Origin: SFLA01 sp045533895 | GTDB lineage: Bacteria > Bacillota > Clostridia > Oscillospirales > CAG-382 | Assembly (NCBI GenBank): GCA_045533895.1 | Contig: JAZSIT010000038.1 | Coordinates: 1-16,985 of the forward strand | Length of the DNA stretch: 16,985 nt | Direction: 5' to 3' | Shown: positions 1-7,554 of the stretch, piece by piece | Layout of the letters: every line of letters begins with the position of its first letter | Position numbering within the stretch: the first letter of the stretch is position 1 | Made by a program: the position numbers and the translations under genes | The notes under the pieces: model-generated | The model's database searches: none | The model's input: only the letters and a program-made list of their open reading frames with translations | What the model was told of the DNA's origin: nothing

Positions 1-947
1 GTGAGGTCCAGAAGGACGCGGTTGATGCCGTCAACCTCGTGGGTGATACGGTCGGTAATACGATGGAGAACGGAATAAGGAATCTCCTCGATGGTGGCTG
101 TCATAGCGTCAACGGTGTTGACAGCGCGGATGATTGCAGGCCAACCCTCGTAACGCTTGCCGTCCTTAACGCCGACACTCTTAAAATCGGGCACGGCGAT
201 AAAATACTGCCAAACCTTGGTGGCAAGACCGCATTTATCAAATTCTTCGCGAAGGATAGCATCTTCTTCCCGCAGCGCGTGAAGTCTATCGCGGGTGATA
301 GCGCCCAGACAGCGCACGCCAAGACCGGGGCCGGGGAAGGGCTGACGGTCTACCATTTGGGCAGGAAGACCTAATGCCTTACCTACTACGCGGACTTCGT
401 CTTTATACAGCAGTTTTACCGGCTCTACCAGCTCCATAGCCATATCCTCGGGCAGACCGCCTACGTTATGGTGTGCCTTAACGCCGTCGGATTCCAGAAT
501 ATCGGGATAAATAGTACCCTGTGCGAGGAAGTGAACATCGGTAAGCTTGCTTGCTTCCTCATCGAAAACAACTATAAATTCATTACCGATTATCTTGCGC
601 TTTTTCTCGGGCTCGGAAACGTTTTCCAGCTTGGAAAGGAAACGGTCGGTAGCGTCAACGTAGATAAGGTTAGCATCAAGTCCGTTGCGGAAAACTTCGA
701 TAACCTGCTCGCTCTCGCCCTTGCGCATAAGTCCGTGATTAACGTGAACGCAGACAAGCTGTTTGCCGATAGCCTTTATTAAAAGTGCGGCTACAACGGA
801 AGAATCCACACCGCCGGAAAGCGCCAGCAGCACCTTGCCGTCGCCAACCTGCGCGCGGACTGCGGCAACCTGCTCCGCAATAAAAGCATCTGCCTGCTCT
901 TTGGTCTGAATACGTGCCATGTTTTCGGGTCTTTTATTAGAATCCAT
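1..947 (-). CDS. guaA: GMP synthase, synthetase subunit without glutaminase domain (3' end cut by window edge)
   Basis: Converts XMP to GMP with ATP and ammonia, the last step of guanine nucleotide synthesis in the cytoplasm. Reading the minus strand gives an open frame of 315 codons to the edge. It has the PP-loop SGGVDSS at residues 44-50, then the family blocks LAQGTIYPD, HHNVGGLPEDM and PFPGPGLGVR, and the dimerisation region ending in EVDGINRV near the edge; only about 15 residues should be missing. Bacterial GuaA normally begins with a class I glutamine amidotransferase domain of about 190 residues. Here the PP-loop lies 44 residues from the start and a stop codon in the same frame lies upstream at 1022-1020, so that domain is not fused. 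Two ATGs compete, 953 and 947. The GGGAG at 960-956 is 2 bases from the first but 8 from the second, so 947 is preferred. A separate glutaminase subunit might lie beyond the left edge. Confidence 0.93.
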   Translation of the reverse strand, partial: MDSNKRPENMARIQTKEQADAFIAEQVAAVRAQVGDGKVLLALSGGVDSSVVAALLIKAIGKQLVCVHVNHGLMRKGESEQVIEVFRNGLDANLIYVDATDRFLSKLENVSEPEKKRKIIGNEFIVVFDEEASKLTDVHFLAQGTIYPDILESDGVKAHHNVGGLPEDMAMELVEPVKLLYKDEVRVVGKALGLPAQMVDRQPFPGPGLGVRCLGAITRDRLHALREEDAILREEFDKCGLATKVWQYFIAVPDFKSVGVKDGKRYEGWPAIIRAVNTVDAMTATIEEIPYSVLHRITDRITHEVDGINRVLLDL

Positions 948-994
948 ATACATTACTCCCTTTTTAAGACAATAAGTCCTTAACTTAACGATAT

Positions 995-1023
995 ATTTTA
1001 TCACACTTTTTTGCATTTGTCAT
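995..1023 (-). promoter_or_regulatory. Predicted sigma-A promoter of guaA
   Basis: On the minus strand a -35 box ATGACA (1023-1018) is followed by a 17-base spacer and a -10 box TAAAAT (1000-995). TGA directly before the -10 box gives an extended -10 motif. Transcription would start near 988, leaving a leader of about 40 bases before the ATG at 947. Prediction from sequence match only. Confidence 0.6.
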
Positions 1024-1092
1024 TGTTTTTTTATAAAAAAATAAAGTGTCAAAAATATTTTTTTATTCACACAACTTGTCCGATAGTATTTA

Positions 1093-1121
1093 TTGACAAA
1101 ATGTGTGGAATAATATATAAT
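1093..1121 (+). promoter_or_regulatory. Consensus sigma-A promoter of the rnf operon
   Basis: A perfect -35 TTGACA (1093-1098), a 17-base spacer and a perfect -10 TATAAT (1116-1121) precede rnfC. The start of transcription is expected near 1128, giving a 5' leader of about 56 bases with no obvious riboswitch fold. No clear operator palindrome overlaps the boxes, so the sequence suggests strong, possibly constitutive expression. Confidence 0.8.
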
Positions 1122-1183
1122 AATTATGTAAATTTTTACCAAAACAATATTTGTGAAGGCAAGACGGAAAGGGAGATAAGCTA

Positions 1184-2488
1184 ATGGCTTTTTTCAAAAT
1201 GCCCGGAATTAAAGTTCCCCACCGAAAAAACACCCGTAATATGGAACCCAAAAGAATAAAAACTCCCGATGAAGTGTGCATCCCCATGTCTATGCATATC
1301 GGCGCGCCCGGCACACCTCTGGTGAAGATTGGCGACAAGGTTAAAAAAGGACAGCTTATCGGCAGAACGGAAGCCAAAATAACCGCCCCCGTGCACGCAT
1401 CGGTTTCCGGCACGGTAAAAGGCTTTGCGGAGTTGCCTTCGGTAACCAATTCGGTAATACAGGGAATAGTTATCGCTTCCGACGGGCTTGATGAAGTTTA
1501 CGAAGGTATTGCCCCGCCCGCTATAACGGACAAGCAATCCTTTATTAAGGCAGTGGAAGACAGCGGTCTGGTAGGCTTGGGCGGCGCGGCGTTCCCAACG
1601 GCGGTAAAGCTGAGAGGCGAGCCGGAAACAGTGATAATTAACGGTGCGGAATGTGAGCCGTACATTACATCGGACACCCACACCATGATAGCGAAAAGCG
1701 AAGACCTTGTGTCCGGAGTGGGTTTGATACAGCAGTACATTCGCCCCAAAAATGTAGTTATAGCTATTGAGGACAACAAAAAAGAGGCTATACAAAAGCT
1801 AAAGCAAGCTTTTAACGGGGTTAATGGAGTTGAGGTGCGTTCACTTCCCTCTGTATATCCCCAAGGCGGCGAAAAGATTTTGATATACAGCGTAACCAAA
1901 AAGATAGTACCCGAGGGAAAGCTGCCCGGCGATATAGGCATTCTGGTGCTTAACGTAACCACCGTGGCGTTTATGGCACATTATGCCCGCACCGGTATGC
2001 CGATTACGGAAAAGTGCATTACCGTGGACGGAAACGCAGTGAAAAACAGAGGAAACTACGTTGCGCCCATCGGCACAAGGATAAAAGACCTGATAGAAGC
2101 GGCCGGCGGATTTGCCTGCCCGCCCGAAAAGATACTGTTGGGCGGTCCCATGATGGGGGTGGCGGTGCCTACAACGGAATATCCGGTAATGAAAGGCACC
2201 AACGCAGTCCTTGCTTTTGACAAAAAAGAAGCGGAAATTCCGAAGGAAACGCCGTGTATTAACTGCGGAAGCTGTATACAAAACTGCCCCCTGCGGCTTG
2301 ACCCGCCGGGATTTGGAAAAGCTTACGCAAAAAAAGACTGCGCAACTCTTGAAGCGCTTAAAGTAAACCTTTGCATGGAATGCGGTGTATGTGCTTACGT
2401 TTGCCCTGCCAAGCGTCATCTGGTACAAAGAAACCGCCTTGCAAAAAGAATGCTGAGAGAATACAAGGAGAGAACAAAGAATGGATAA
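1184..2488 (+). CDS. rnfC: Electron transport complex subunit RnfC
   Basis: Peripheral cytoplasmic subunit of the Rnf complex, which passes electrons from the RnfB ferredoxin domain side to NAD+ (NADH-binding site with FMN). At 434 residues it has the usual clostridial length. A glycine-rich GLVGLGGAAFPT block at about 128-139 and NGAECEPYITSD at 153-164 match the nucleotide/FMN-binding core shared with complex I NuoF. Two complete [4Fe-4S] motifs follow: C358-x2-C361-x2-C364-x3-C368 and C397-x2-C400-x2-C403-x3-C407. The start is set by GGGAG at 1171-1175, 8 bases upstream. It is the first gene of the rnfCDGEAB operon, directly after a consensus promoter, and its end overlaps rnfD by 8 bases. 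Confidence 0.97.
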   Translation: MAFFKMPGIKVPHRKNTRNMEPKRIKTPDEVCIPMSMHIGAPGTPLVKIGDKVKKGQLIGRTEAKITAPVHASVSGTVKGFAELPSVTNSVIQGIVIASDGLDEVYEGIAPPAITDKQSFIKAVEDSGLVGLGGAAFPTAVKLRGEPETVIINGAECEPYITSDTHTMIAKSEDLVSGVGLIQQYIRPKNVVIAIEDNKKEAIQKLKQAFNGVNGVEVRSLPSVYPQGGEKILIYSVTKKIVPEGKLPGDIGILVLNVTTVAFMAHYARTGMPITEKCITVDGNAVKNRGNYVAPIGTRIKDLIEAAGGFACPPEKILLGGPMMGVAVPTTEYPVMKGTNAVLAFDKKEAEIPKETPCINCGSCIQNCPLRLDPPGFGKAYAKKDCATLEALKVNLCMECGVCAYVCPAKRHLVQRNRLAKRMLREYKERTKNG

Positions 2489-3404
2489 GCTGTTAACTGT
2501 GTCCTCCTCACCTCACATAAGAAGCAGCCGCACGGTAAGCGGTATTATGCTGGACGTAATCATCGCCCTGATGCCTGCCACCGTTGCGTCGGTGCTCATT
2601 TTCGGAGCACGTGCAGCCGCAGTGGTTGCGGTATGCGTGATTACCGCCGCGGTAAGCGAATTTTTATACCAAAAGATAACAAAAAGCGCTGTTCTGGTGG
2701 GCGACCTTTCCGCCTGCGTGACCGGACTTTTGCTTGCCCTTAATCTTCCCGCGACCATACCTCTTTGGCAAGCCGCCATAGGCAGTATGTTTGCTATTGT
2801 GGTGGTTAAAGGTCTTTTTGGCGGAATTGGAAAAAATTTCGCTAATCCGGCAATAACCGCAAGAATTATGATGATAATTTCATTTTCGGGCAGTATGACT
2901 TCCTTCCCCTCTCCTGACCTGAATGCATCCGCTACACCCCTTGCCATTATGAAAAACGGCATGGAGGGACTTCCCAAGCTGATGGATATGGCGTTGGGAA
3001 AACACGGCGGAAGCATGGGCGAAACCTGCTCTGTTGCCATACTGCTGGGCGGAATATATCTTTTGTGCCGCAAGGTGATAAACTGTGCCGCGCCCCTATC
3101 CTTTATAGGCACCGTTGCCGTAATATCCTTTGTTTACGGCGGTGCAGAATATGCCCTTTACCAAGTGTTGGCAGGGGGACTTATGCTGGGCGCCTTCTTT
3201 ATGGCGACAGATTATTCCACAACACCCACACGGAAAATGGGAAAAATCATTTTCGGTATCGGATGCGGCGTAATCACATCGGTAATACGTATATTCGGCA
3301 GTTATCCCGAGGGTGTCTCCTACGCCATACTGCTTATGAATATACTGACGCCTTATATAGATAAATGGACCAGACCCGTTCCCTTTGGAGGTAAGACGAA
3401 ATGA
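2481..3404 (+). CDS. rnfD: Electron transport complex subunit RnfD
   Basis: Integral membrane subunit of Rnf that carries a covalently bound FMN and is thought to belong to the ion-translocating core, like NqrB. The 307-residue protein is rich in hydrophobic segments (about 22-58, 74-112, 124-140, and several from 180 on). The family block GLFGGIGKNFANPAITARI at 111-129 is present. The likely flavinylated threonine is T152 in NASATPLA, a diverged form of the S/T-G-A-T site used by ApbE, with an aspartate six residues upstream. AAGGAG at 2465-2470 fixes the start 10 bases downstream. The 8-base overlap with rnfC and the 4-base ATGA overlap with rnfG suggest coupled translation. Confidence 0.96.
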   Translation: MDKLLTVSSSPHIRSSRTVSGIMLDVIIALMPATVASVLIFGARAAAVVAVCVITAAVSEFLYQKITKSAVLVGDLSACVTGLLLALNLPATIPLWQAAIGSMFAIVVVKGLFGGIGKNFANPAITARIMMIISFSGSMTSFPSPDLNASATPLAIMKNGMEGLPKLMDMALGKHGGSMGETCSVAILLGGIYLLCRKVINCAAPLSFIGTVAVISFVYGGAEYALYQVLAGGLMLGAFFMATDYSTTPTRKMGKIIFGIGCGVITSVIRIFGSYPEGVSYAILLMNILTPYIDKWTRPVPFGGKTK

Positions 3405-4636
3405 AAAGTGTATTAAAGCTTACTTCCATCTGCCTTATAGTTACTTTGCTGCTGGCGGTAACAAATATGTTTACCGCTCCCATAATAGAAAAAAATCTTC
3501 AGTCTGCCGCAACCCAATCACTTTCCCAGGTGCTTCCCGGCGCAAAGGATTTTGAAAAGCTGACAGTTCCCGATTCCGCTTCCACTTCCTTGAAGGAAAT
3601 CTACCGTGAAACCAAGGGGCTGGGATACGCTGTTACGGTGGAGATAACAACCCAATACAGTAATTCTCCCATGCTTTATACGGTAGGCGTGGGACAAGAC
3701 GGCGTGATTACCGGAATAGTTATCACCTCTTATAACGAGACCAAGGATTTCGGCAGAGAGAGTTATCCAAAAAGCTATGTGGGCAAGGATTCCGCTCTTA
3801 ACGGTGTTGAATTGGTGGGCGGTGTAACCTATTCGTCAACCGCTTTTAAGCAGGGCGTAAAGGACGTTTTTGATACGCTTATTTCCATGGGCTTGATAAA
3901 CGCAGGTGAAAAGGATGACGAGCAAAAGCTGCAAGAGCTTATTGACACATTGCTTACAGGTGCGGTTTCGCCAAGCGGAAAAGCATCTGTTCAAGTGTAT
4001 GAAAGCGGCGCGGAGTGGGTGAAAACGGCGTATGCCGCTACCAACGGCACCGGATATATTTTAGTTGCCGAGGACATGACGGTATGTGTTGTAAACCCCT
4101 TCGGCAAGGTGAGAGCTTACACCCTTGACGGAAAAGACATTACCGATGAAACCGAAAATCTTAACGACGCGGCAGGAGCCGTGCCCAACAACGCCGGCAG
4201 CAGCGAGGAAAAGGACAAAACCGCACTCAGCCGTCTTGCCGAAGAGGGTGCTGTCTTTGAACCCATTCAGCTTAACACCCTTTCCACGGTTACCAACGCA
4301 TTTGAAATAACCCAAAAGGGTGAAACCTATTACGGATTTGTGTGCCACCCCGTAGGCTACAACAACGGTACCATGACGGTATACGGAATACTGGACGAAA
4401 AGGGCAGTATTGCACAAATAAAGGTGAGCGAATTTATACTGTATTCCCAGTATTACGAGGACTACACCCTTAACGAAGAAGAGTATATTAACAACCTTAA
4501 AGGAAAAACCGAAAGCACGCTTACCGAAAGCGACACGCTTATTTCCGGAGCAACCATATCCGCATCTGCTGTAAAAACATCAATTACAGATATGTTTGAA
4601 GCACAAAAAGAAATAAAGGAGGGGCAAAACAAATGA
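3401..4636 (+). CDS. rnfG: RnfG with two FMN-binding domains (enlarged form)
   Basis: RnfG is a membrane-anchored extracytoplasmic subunit with an FMN covalently linked to threonine. Residues 5-27 form the anchor. The protein has 411 residues, about twice the usual 180-220. A first FMN_bind-like region spans about 72-160 (GYAVTVEITTQYS, DGVITGIVI, ETKDFG) and ends in GGVTYSST with T143, where the usual SGAT is degraded. A middle stretch, about 205-245 (NGTGYILVAEDMTVCVV), looks like part of another such domain. After a polar linker at 245-285, a second region at about 305-395 ends in a canonical site, SGATISAS with T385 and D378 seven residues before it. Thus only the C-terminal site looks competent for ApbE. 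GGAGGT at 3387-3392 sits 8 bases before the ATG; ATGA overlaps join it to rnfD and rnfE. The identity is firm from operon position; the domain duplication is my reading. Confidence 0.9.
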   Translation: MKSVLKLTSICLIVTLLLAVTNMFTAPIIEKNLQSAATQSLSQVLPGAKDFEKLTVPDSASTSLKEIYRETKGLGYAVTVEITTQYSNSPMLYTVGVGQDGVITGIVITSYNETKDFGRESYPKSYVGKDSALNGVELVGGVTYSSTAFKQGVKDVFDTLISMGLINAGEKDDEQKLQELIDTLLTGAVSPSGKASVQVYESGAEWVKTAYAATNGTGYILVAEDMTVCVVNPFGKVRAYTLDGKDITDETENLNDAAGAVPNNAGSSEEKDKTALSRLAEEGAVFEPIQLNTLSTVTNAFEITQKGETYYGFVCHPVGYNNGTMTVYGILDEKGSIAQIKVSEFILYSQYYEDYTLNEEEYINNLKGKTESTLTESDTLISGATISASAVKTSITDMFEAQKEIKEGQNK

Positions 4637-5286
4637 AAAACAAATTATCTTTTCTTGTTAACGGTTTTATTAAAGAAAACCCCGTGTTTGTTTTGCTTTT
4701 GGGTACCTGCCCCACCCTTGCCACCACACAAAGCGTTATTTCCGCTTTGGGAATGGGTCTTGCCGCCACGGCGGTGCTGATATGCTCTAACGCCGTAATA
4801 TCCATGCTGCGCAAGTTTATTCCCCAAACGGTGCGTATTCCCGCATATATAGTTATTATTGCGGGATTCGTTACCGCAGTGCAAATGCTTATGCAGGCGT
4901 ACCTGCCCTCTCTTTACGATATGCTGGGCGTTTATCTTGCACTTATTACGGTTAACTGCATTATTTTGGGCAGAGCCGAAGCCTTTGCAGGCAAAAACGG
5001 CGTGCTGGAATCCGTTTTCGACGGTATCGGAATGGGGCTGGGCTTTACTCTTGCTTTGTTCTTAATGGGAACGGTGAGAGAAGTAATAGGCGCGGGAAGC
5101 TTTTTCGGAATAAGCATACCCGTTGTAAAGGATTATACCATTCCCCTTCTCACCACACCTCCCGGCGGATTTTTAGTCTTTGGTCTGGTGACTGCGGCGG
5201 TAAACGCTTTGCCTAAAAAACGCAAGAGAACGGCAAGCGCCTGTGAAGGCTGCAACCTTTGCGGCGGTTGTGAAAAGGAGGCGTAA
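4633..5286 (+). CDS. rnfE: Electron transport complex subunit RnfE with cysteine-rich C-terminal tail
   Basis: Polytopic membrane subunit of Rnf. RnfE and RnfA are inverted relatives (as NqrD and NqrE) that share an intramembrane iron-sulfur centre. The expected cysteines are seen: C26 in GTCPTLATT and C109 in VNCIILGRAEAF, with a third core block GMGLGFTLALFLMGTVRE at 133-150. At 217 residues it is slightly longer than the core because of a C-terminal tail after the basic segment KKRKR (195-199). That tail holds C204-x2-C207-x2-C210-x2-C213, a pattern able to bind a metal or an [Fe-S] cluster on the cytoplasmic side. AGGAGGGG at 4617-4624 lies 8 bases before the start, which overlaps the rnfG stop. 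Confidence 0.96.
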   Translation: MKNKLSFLVNGFIKENPVFVLLLGTCPTLATTQSVISALGMGLAATAVLICSNAVISMLRKFIPQTVRIPAYIVIIAGFVTAVQMLMQAYLPSLYDMLGVYLALITVNCIILGRAEAFAGKNGVLESVFDGIGMGLGFTLALFLMGTVREVIGAGSFFGISIPVVKDYTIPLLTTPPGGFLVFGLVTAAVNALPKKRKRTASACEGCNLCGGCEKEA

Positions 5287-5292
5287 AGCGGT

Positions 5293-5880
5293 ATGAAGCA
5301 ATTACTGATAATCCTGCTCTCCTCCGTGTTTGTTAACAACTATGTGCTGACCAAGTTTTTGGGTATATGTCCTTTTTTGGGCGTATCCAAAAAAATAGAC
5401 CAAGCTACGGGAATGGGTGTTGCGGTAACGGCAGTTATGCTGGTTGCCACTGCGGTGACTTACCCTATATACACCTATCTCCTTTATCCCTTTTTCACTT
5501 ATCTTGAAACAGTGGTGTTTATTCTGGTAATAGCCGCGCTGGTTCAGTTTGTGGAAATTGTATTAAAGCGTTATATCCCGCCTCTATACCGCTCGCTGGG
5601 CGTGTATCTTCCCCTCATAACCACCAACTGCGCGGTGCTTGGCGTTTGTCTTAACAATATTACAGATGGATATAACTTTGTTGAATCCATGGTTTCGTCT
5701 TTAGGCGTAGGTCTTGGATTTATGCTGGCGATGGTGCTCTTTGCGGGAGTAAGAGAAAAAATGGAAGGTGCGAATATACCCAAGCCTTTCAAGGGAATTC
5801 CCATAACACTTATTGCTGCTTCCATCGTATCAATGTCCTTTTACGGGTTTGCTTCGGTTATCGAAAATATGTTTAAGTAA
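5293..5880 (+). CDS. rnfA: Electron transport complex subunit RnfA
   Basis: Polytopic membrane partner of RnfE in the Rnf electron-transfer core. The 195-residue length is typical. It has about six hydrophobic segments and the two cluster cysteines, C26 in LGICPFLG and C113 in TTNCAVLGV, matching C26 and C109 of RnfE. The block SLGVGLGFMLAMVLFAGVRE at 136-155 is the family signature. AAGGAGG at 5275-5281, inside the end of rnfE, lies 11 bases before the ATG; the genes are 6 bases apart. No extension or oddity is seen. Confidence 0.97.
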   Translation: MKQLLIILLSSVFVNNYVLTKFLGICPFLGVSKKIDQATGMGVAVTAVMLVATAVTYPIYTYLLYPFFTYLETVVFILVIAALVQFVEIVLKRYIPPLYRSLGVYLPLITTNCAVLGVCLNNITDGYNFVESMVSSLGVGLGFMLAMVLFAGVREKMEGANIPKPFKGIPITLIAASIVSMSFYGFASVIENMFK

Positions 5881-5902
5881 CGGGAAGGAGAAACAAAAAT
5901 AT

Positions 5903-6703
5903 ATGGTAGATGTGGTAGAAATACTCATTCCCGTTGCGGTGGTAAGCGGAATAGGCTGTGTTCTCGCTGTGGTTTTAACAATTGCCCACCGTTTTATGAG
6001 CAACGAAGTAAACGAGAAAGAAAAATTGCTTTTTGATGCGCTTCCCGGCGCCAACTGCGGCGGATGCGGTTATCCCGGATGTGAAGCCTATGCAAAAGCC
6101 CTTGCCGAAGGAAAGACTAAAAGCACCAACCTCTGCGCGCCGGGCAAAAAAGAAGTGGCAGAAATATTAGCGGGAGTTTTGGGCACAGCCGCAGGCGAAG
6201 TGAAGGAACAAAAAGCCTTTGTTCACTGCCGCGGCGACTGTAACCACAACGGAATTCGCGCAGATTATAACGGAATCGCCTCCTGCGCCGCGAGAAATAT
6301 CGCTTTCGGCGGCGAAAAAGCCTGCACTCAAGGCTGCTTGGGCGGCGGAGACTGCGCGGCGGTATGTCCTGCGGACGCAATATATATTGAAAACGGCATT
6401 GCCAAGGTTAACACCTGCAAGTGTATAAGCTGCGGTGCCTGCGTTAAGGTTTGCCCCAACAGAATTATCAGCCTTATAGATATGCCTGCAACGGCGGCAA
6501 TAGCCTGCTCCAACACAGAAAAAGGCGCTGTTACCCGTAAAAAGTGTGACACCGGCTGTATTGCCTGCCTGAAATGCCAAAAGATTTGTCCTACCGACGC
6601 AATAATCGTTAAGGACAATCTTTCACGAATCGATTATGAAAAGTGTATCCGTTGCGGACAGTGCGTGGAAGTCTGTCCCGTACACTGTATTGCAAAGATA
6701 TAA
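5903..6703 (+). CDS. rnfB: Electron transport complex subunit RnfB (polyferredoxin)
   Basis: Membrane-anchored iron-sulfur subunit that accepts electrons from reduced ferredoxin. Residues 4-32 form the N-terminal membrane anchor. Next comes the Fe-S domain with C52-x2-C55-x4-C60 and C78. Then two clusters of ferredoxin motifs follow: C141/C145/C151/C155, C172/C174/C177/C180/C184, C215/C219/C222/C225/C229 and C248/C251/C254/C258. The frame is open 30 codons further upstream, but those codons overlap rnfA and lack a ribosome site. The ATG at 5903 follows AAGGAG (5885-5890) with a rather long 12-base spacer and gives 266 residues and the proper anchor (MVDVVEILIPVAVV). Gap to rnfA is 22 bases. 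Confidence 0.96.
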   Translation: MVDVVEILIPVAVVSGIGCVLAVVLTIAHRFMSNEVNEKEKLLFDALPGANCGGCGYPGCEAYAKALAEGKTKSTNLCAPGKKEVAEILAGVLGTAAGEVKEQKAFVHCRGDCNHNGIRADYNGIASCAARNIAFGGEKACTQGCLGGGDCAAVCPADAIYIENGIAKVNTCKCISCGACVKVCPNRIISLIDMPATAAIACSNTEKGAVTRKKCDTGCIACLKCQKICPTDAIIVKDNLSRIDYEKCIRCGQCVEVCPVHCIAKI

Positions 6704-7081
6704 ATGAAACGTAAAATAAGAAACGACCTGCTTATTATACTGGTTCCGTTGATACTGTGTATCGGTTACGCTGTATGGGTAAACCTTTCCCGCCAAGCGG
6801 GAGGGTATGTGTATGTGGAGCAGGACGGAGACATAATAGGCGTGTACCCCATTGACGAGGACACCGAGATAACTTTCGAAAACGAAAACGGCGGTTACAA
6901 CGTGCTGGTAATAGCCGACGGGAAAGCGGATATTACCTCCGCCTCCTGCCCCGACAAGGTATGCGTTAACCACCGTAAAATAGGATTTGAAGGAGAAAGT
7001 ATAGTATGTCTGCCAAACCGACTGACAGTGCGTGTGATAAAAACCGAAAAGCAGACAAGCGTGCCGGATCTGGTGCCGTAA
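6704..7081 (+). CDS. NusG domain II-containing membrane protein
   Basis: A 125-residue protein of the NusG_II family (formerly DUF1312), function unknown. Residues 8-27 form one membrane anchor. The outer domain carries the family motif with C82 in CPDKVCVNH, C87, H90 and C102 in SIVCLPNRL. The three cysteines and the histidine could bind a metal or a disulfide; this is inference. The ATG abuts the TAA of rnfB with no spare base and only a weak ribosome site, so translation is probably coupled. Proteins of this family are commonly found beside rnf genes and Gx transporter genes, which supports a link to the complex or its flavin chemistry, but no role is established here. Confidence 0.88.
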   Translation: MKRKIRNDLLIILVPLILCIGYAVWVNLSRQAGGYVYVEQDGDIIGVYPIDEDTEITFENENGGYNVLVIADGKADITSASCPDKVCVNHRKIGFEGESIVCLPNRLTVRVIKTEKQTSVPDLVP

Positions 7082-7554
7082 AAGCGGCTTTCGGCGGCGC
7101 GGCTTTGGGAATCGCGCTTATACTGGCTTACGTAGAAACGATTTTGCCGATAAATATAGGTGTTCCCGGAATAAAATTAGGGCTTCCTAATCTGGCTGTG
7201 CTGTTTTTGCTGTATAAACACGGGTTTTTGCCCGCCCTTGCCGTTTCCTGCCTGCGGGTAATATTGTGCGGAATTCTCTTTGGGAATTTTACCTCCTTTT
7301 TATACGCCGCATCGGGAGCGCTGTTGAGTTTGGCGGTGATGGCAGTTCTTAAGAAAACAGATGCCTTTTCGCCCACAGGGGTAAGTGTTGCGGGCGGTAT
7401 TTCCCACAATCTCGCACAGATATGCATTGCCGCAGTTATACTGGATACCTCTGCAGTGGCGTATTACCTCCCCGCACTTATCATAAGCGGAACAGTCTGC
7501 GGCGCGGGAATAGGAATATTAGGCGGTATAATGATAAAAAAAGTCCGGATTTAA
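7006..7554 (+). CDS. Gx transporter family protein (Hpre_diP_synt_I domain)
   Basis: A 182-residue integral membrane protein with about five hydrophobic segments starting near residue 30. Family blocks are visible: GVPGIKLGLPNLAVLFLLY near 52-70, RVILCGILFGNFTSFLYAASG near 83-103 and GVSVAGGISHNLAQ near 125-138. Databases have called this family heptaprenyl diphosphate synthase component I, but the sequence looks like an ECF-type small-substrate transporter component; the substrate is unknown. It overlaps the NusG_II gene by 76 bases in another frame. This overlap is credible because AGGAG at 6991-6995 lies 10 bases before the ATG and the hydrophobic core begins well after the overlap. It is the last gene of the rnf operon; its stop codon lies in a terminator loop. 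Confidence 0.87.
   Translation: MSAKPTDSACDKNRKADKRAGSGAVKAAFGGAALGIALILAYVETILPINIGVPGIKLGLPNLAVLFLLYKHGFLPALAVSCLRVILCGILFGNFTSFLYAASGALLSLAVMAVLKKTDAFSPTGVSVAGGISHNLAQICIAAVILDTSAVAYYLPALIISGTVCGAGIGILGGIMIKKVRI

Noticed and set aside
39..782. Plus-strand open frames near the left edge
   Set aside because: Antisense shadows of the GMP synthase gene, whose motifs are clear on the minus strand.
1040..1160. A Rex (NADH-sensing repressor) site before rnfC
   Set aside because: TTGTGAA and ACAACTTGT occur nearby, but no proper inverted repeat of the TTGTGAA-type with the right spacing overlaps the promoter.
1181..1795. Long open frame antisense to rnfC (about 200 codons), and similar antisense frames at 1841-2428 and 2513-3112
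   Set aside because: They lie wholly over well-supported rnf genes, have no ribosome site, and their translations look like shadow sequence without recognisable domains.
5813..5902. Upstream extension of RnfB by 30 codons
   Set aside because: It overlaps rnfA, lacks a ribosome site, and puts a polar segment before the membrane anchor; the ATG at 5903 fits the family.
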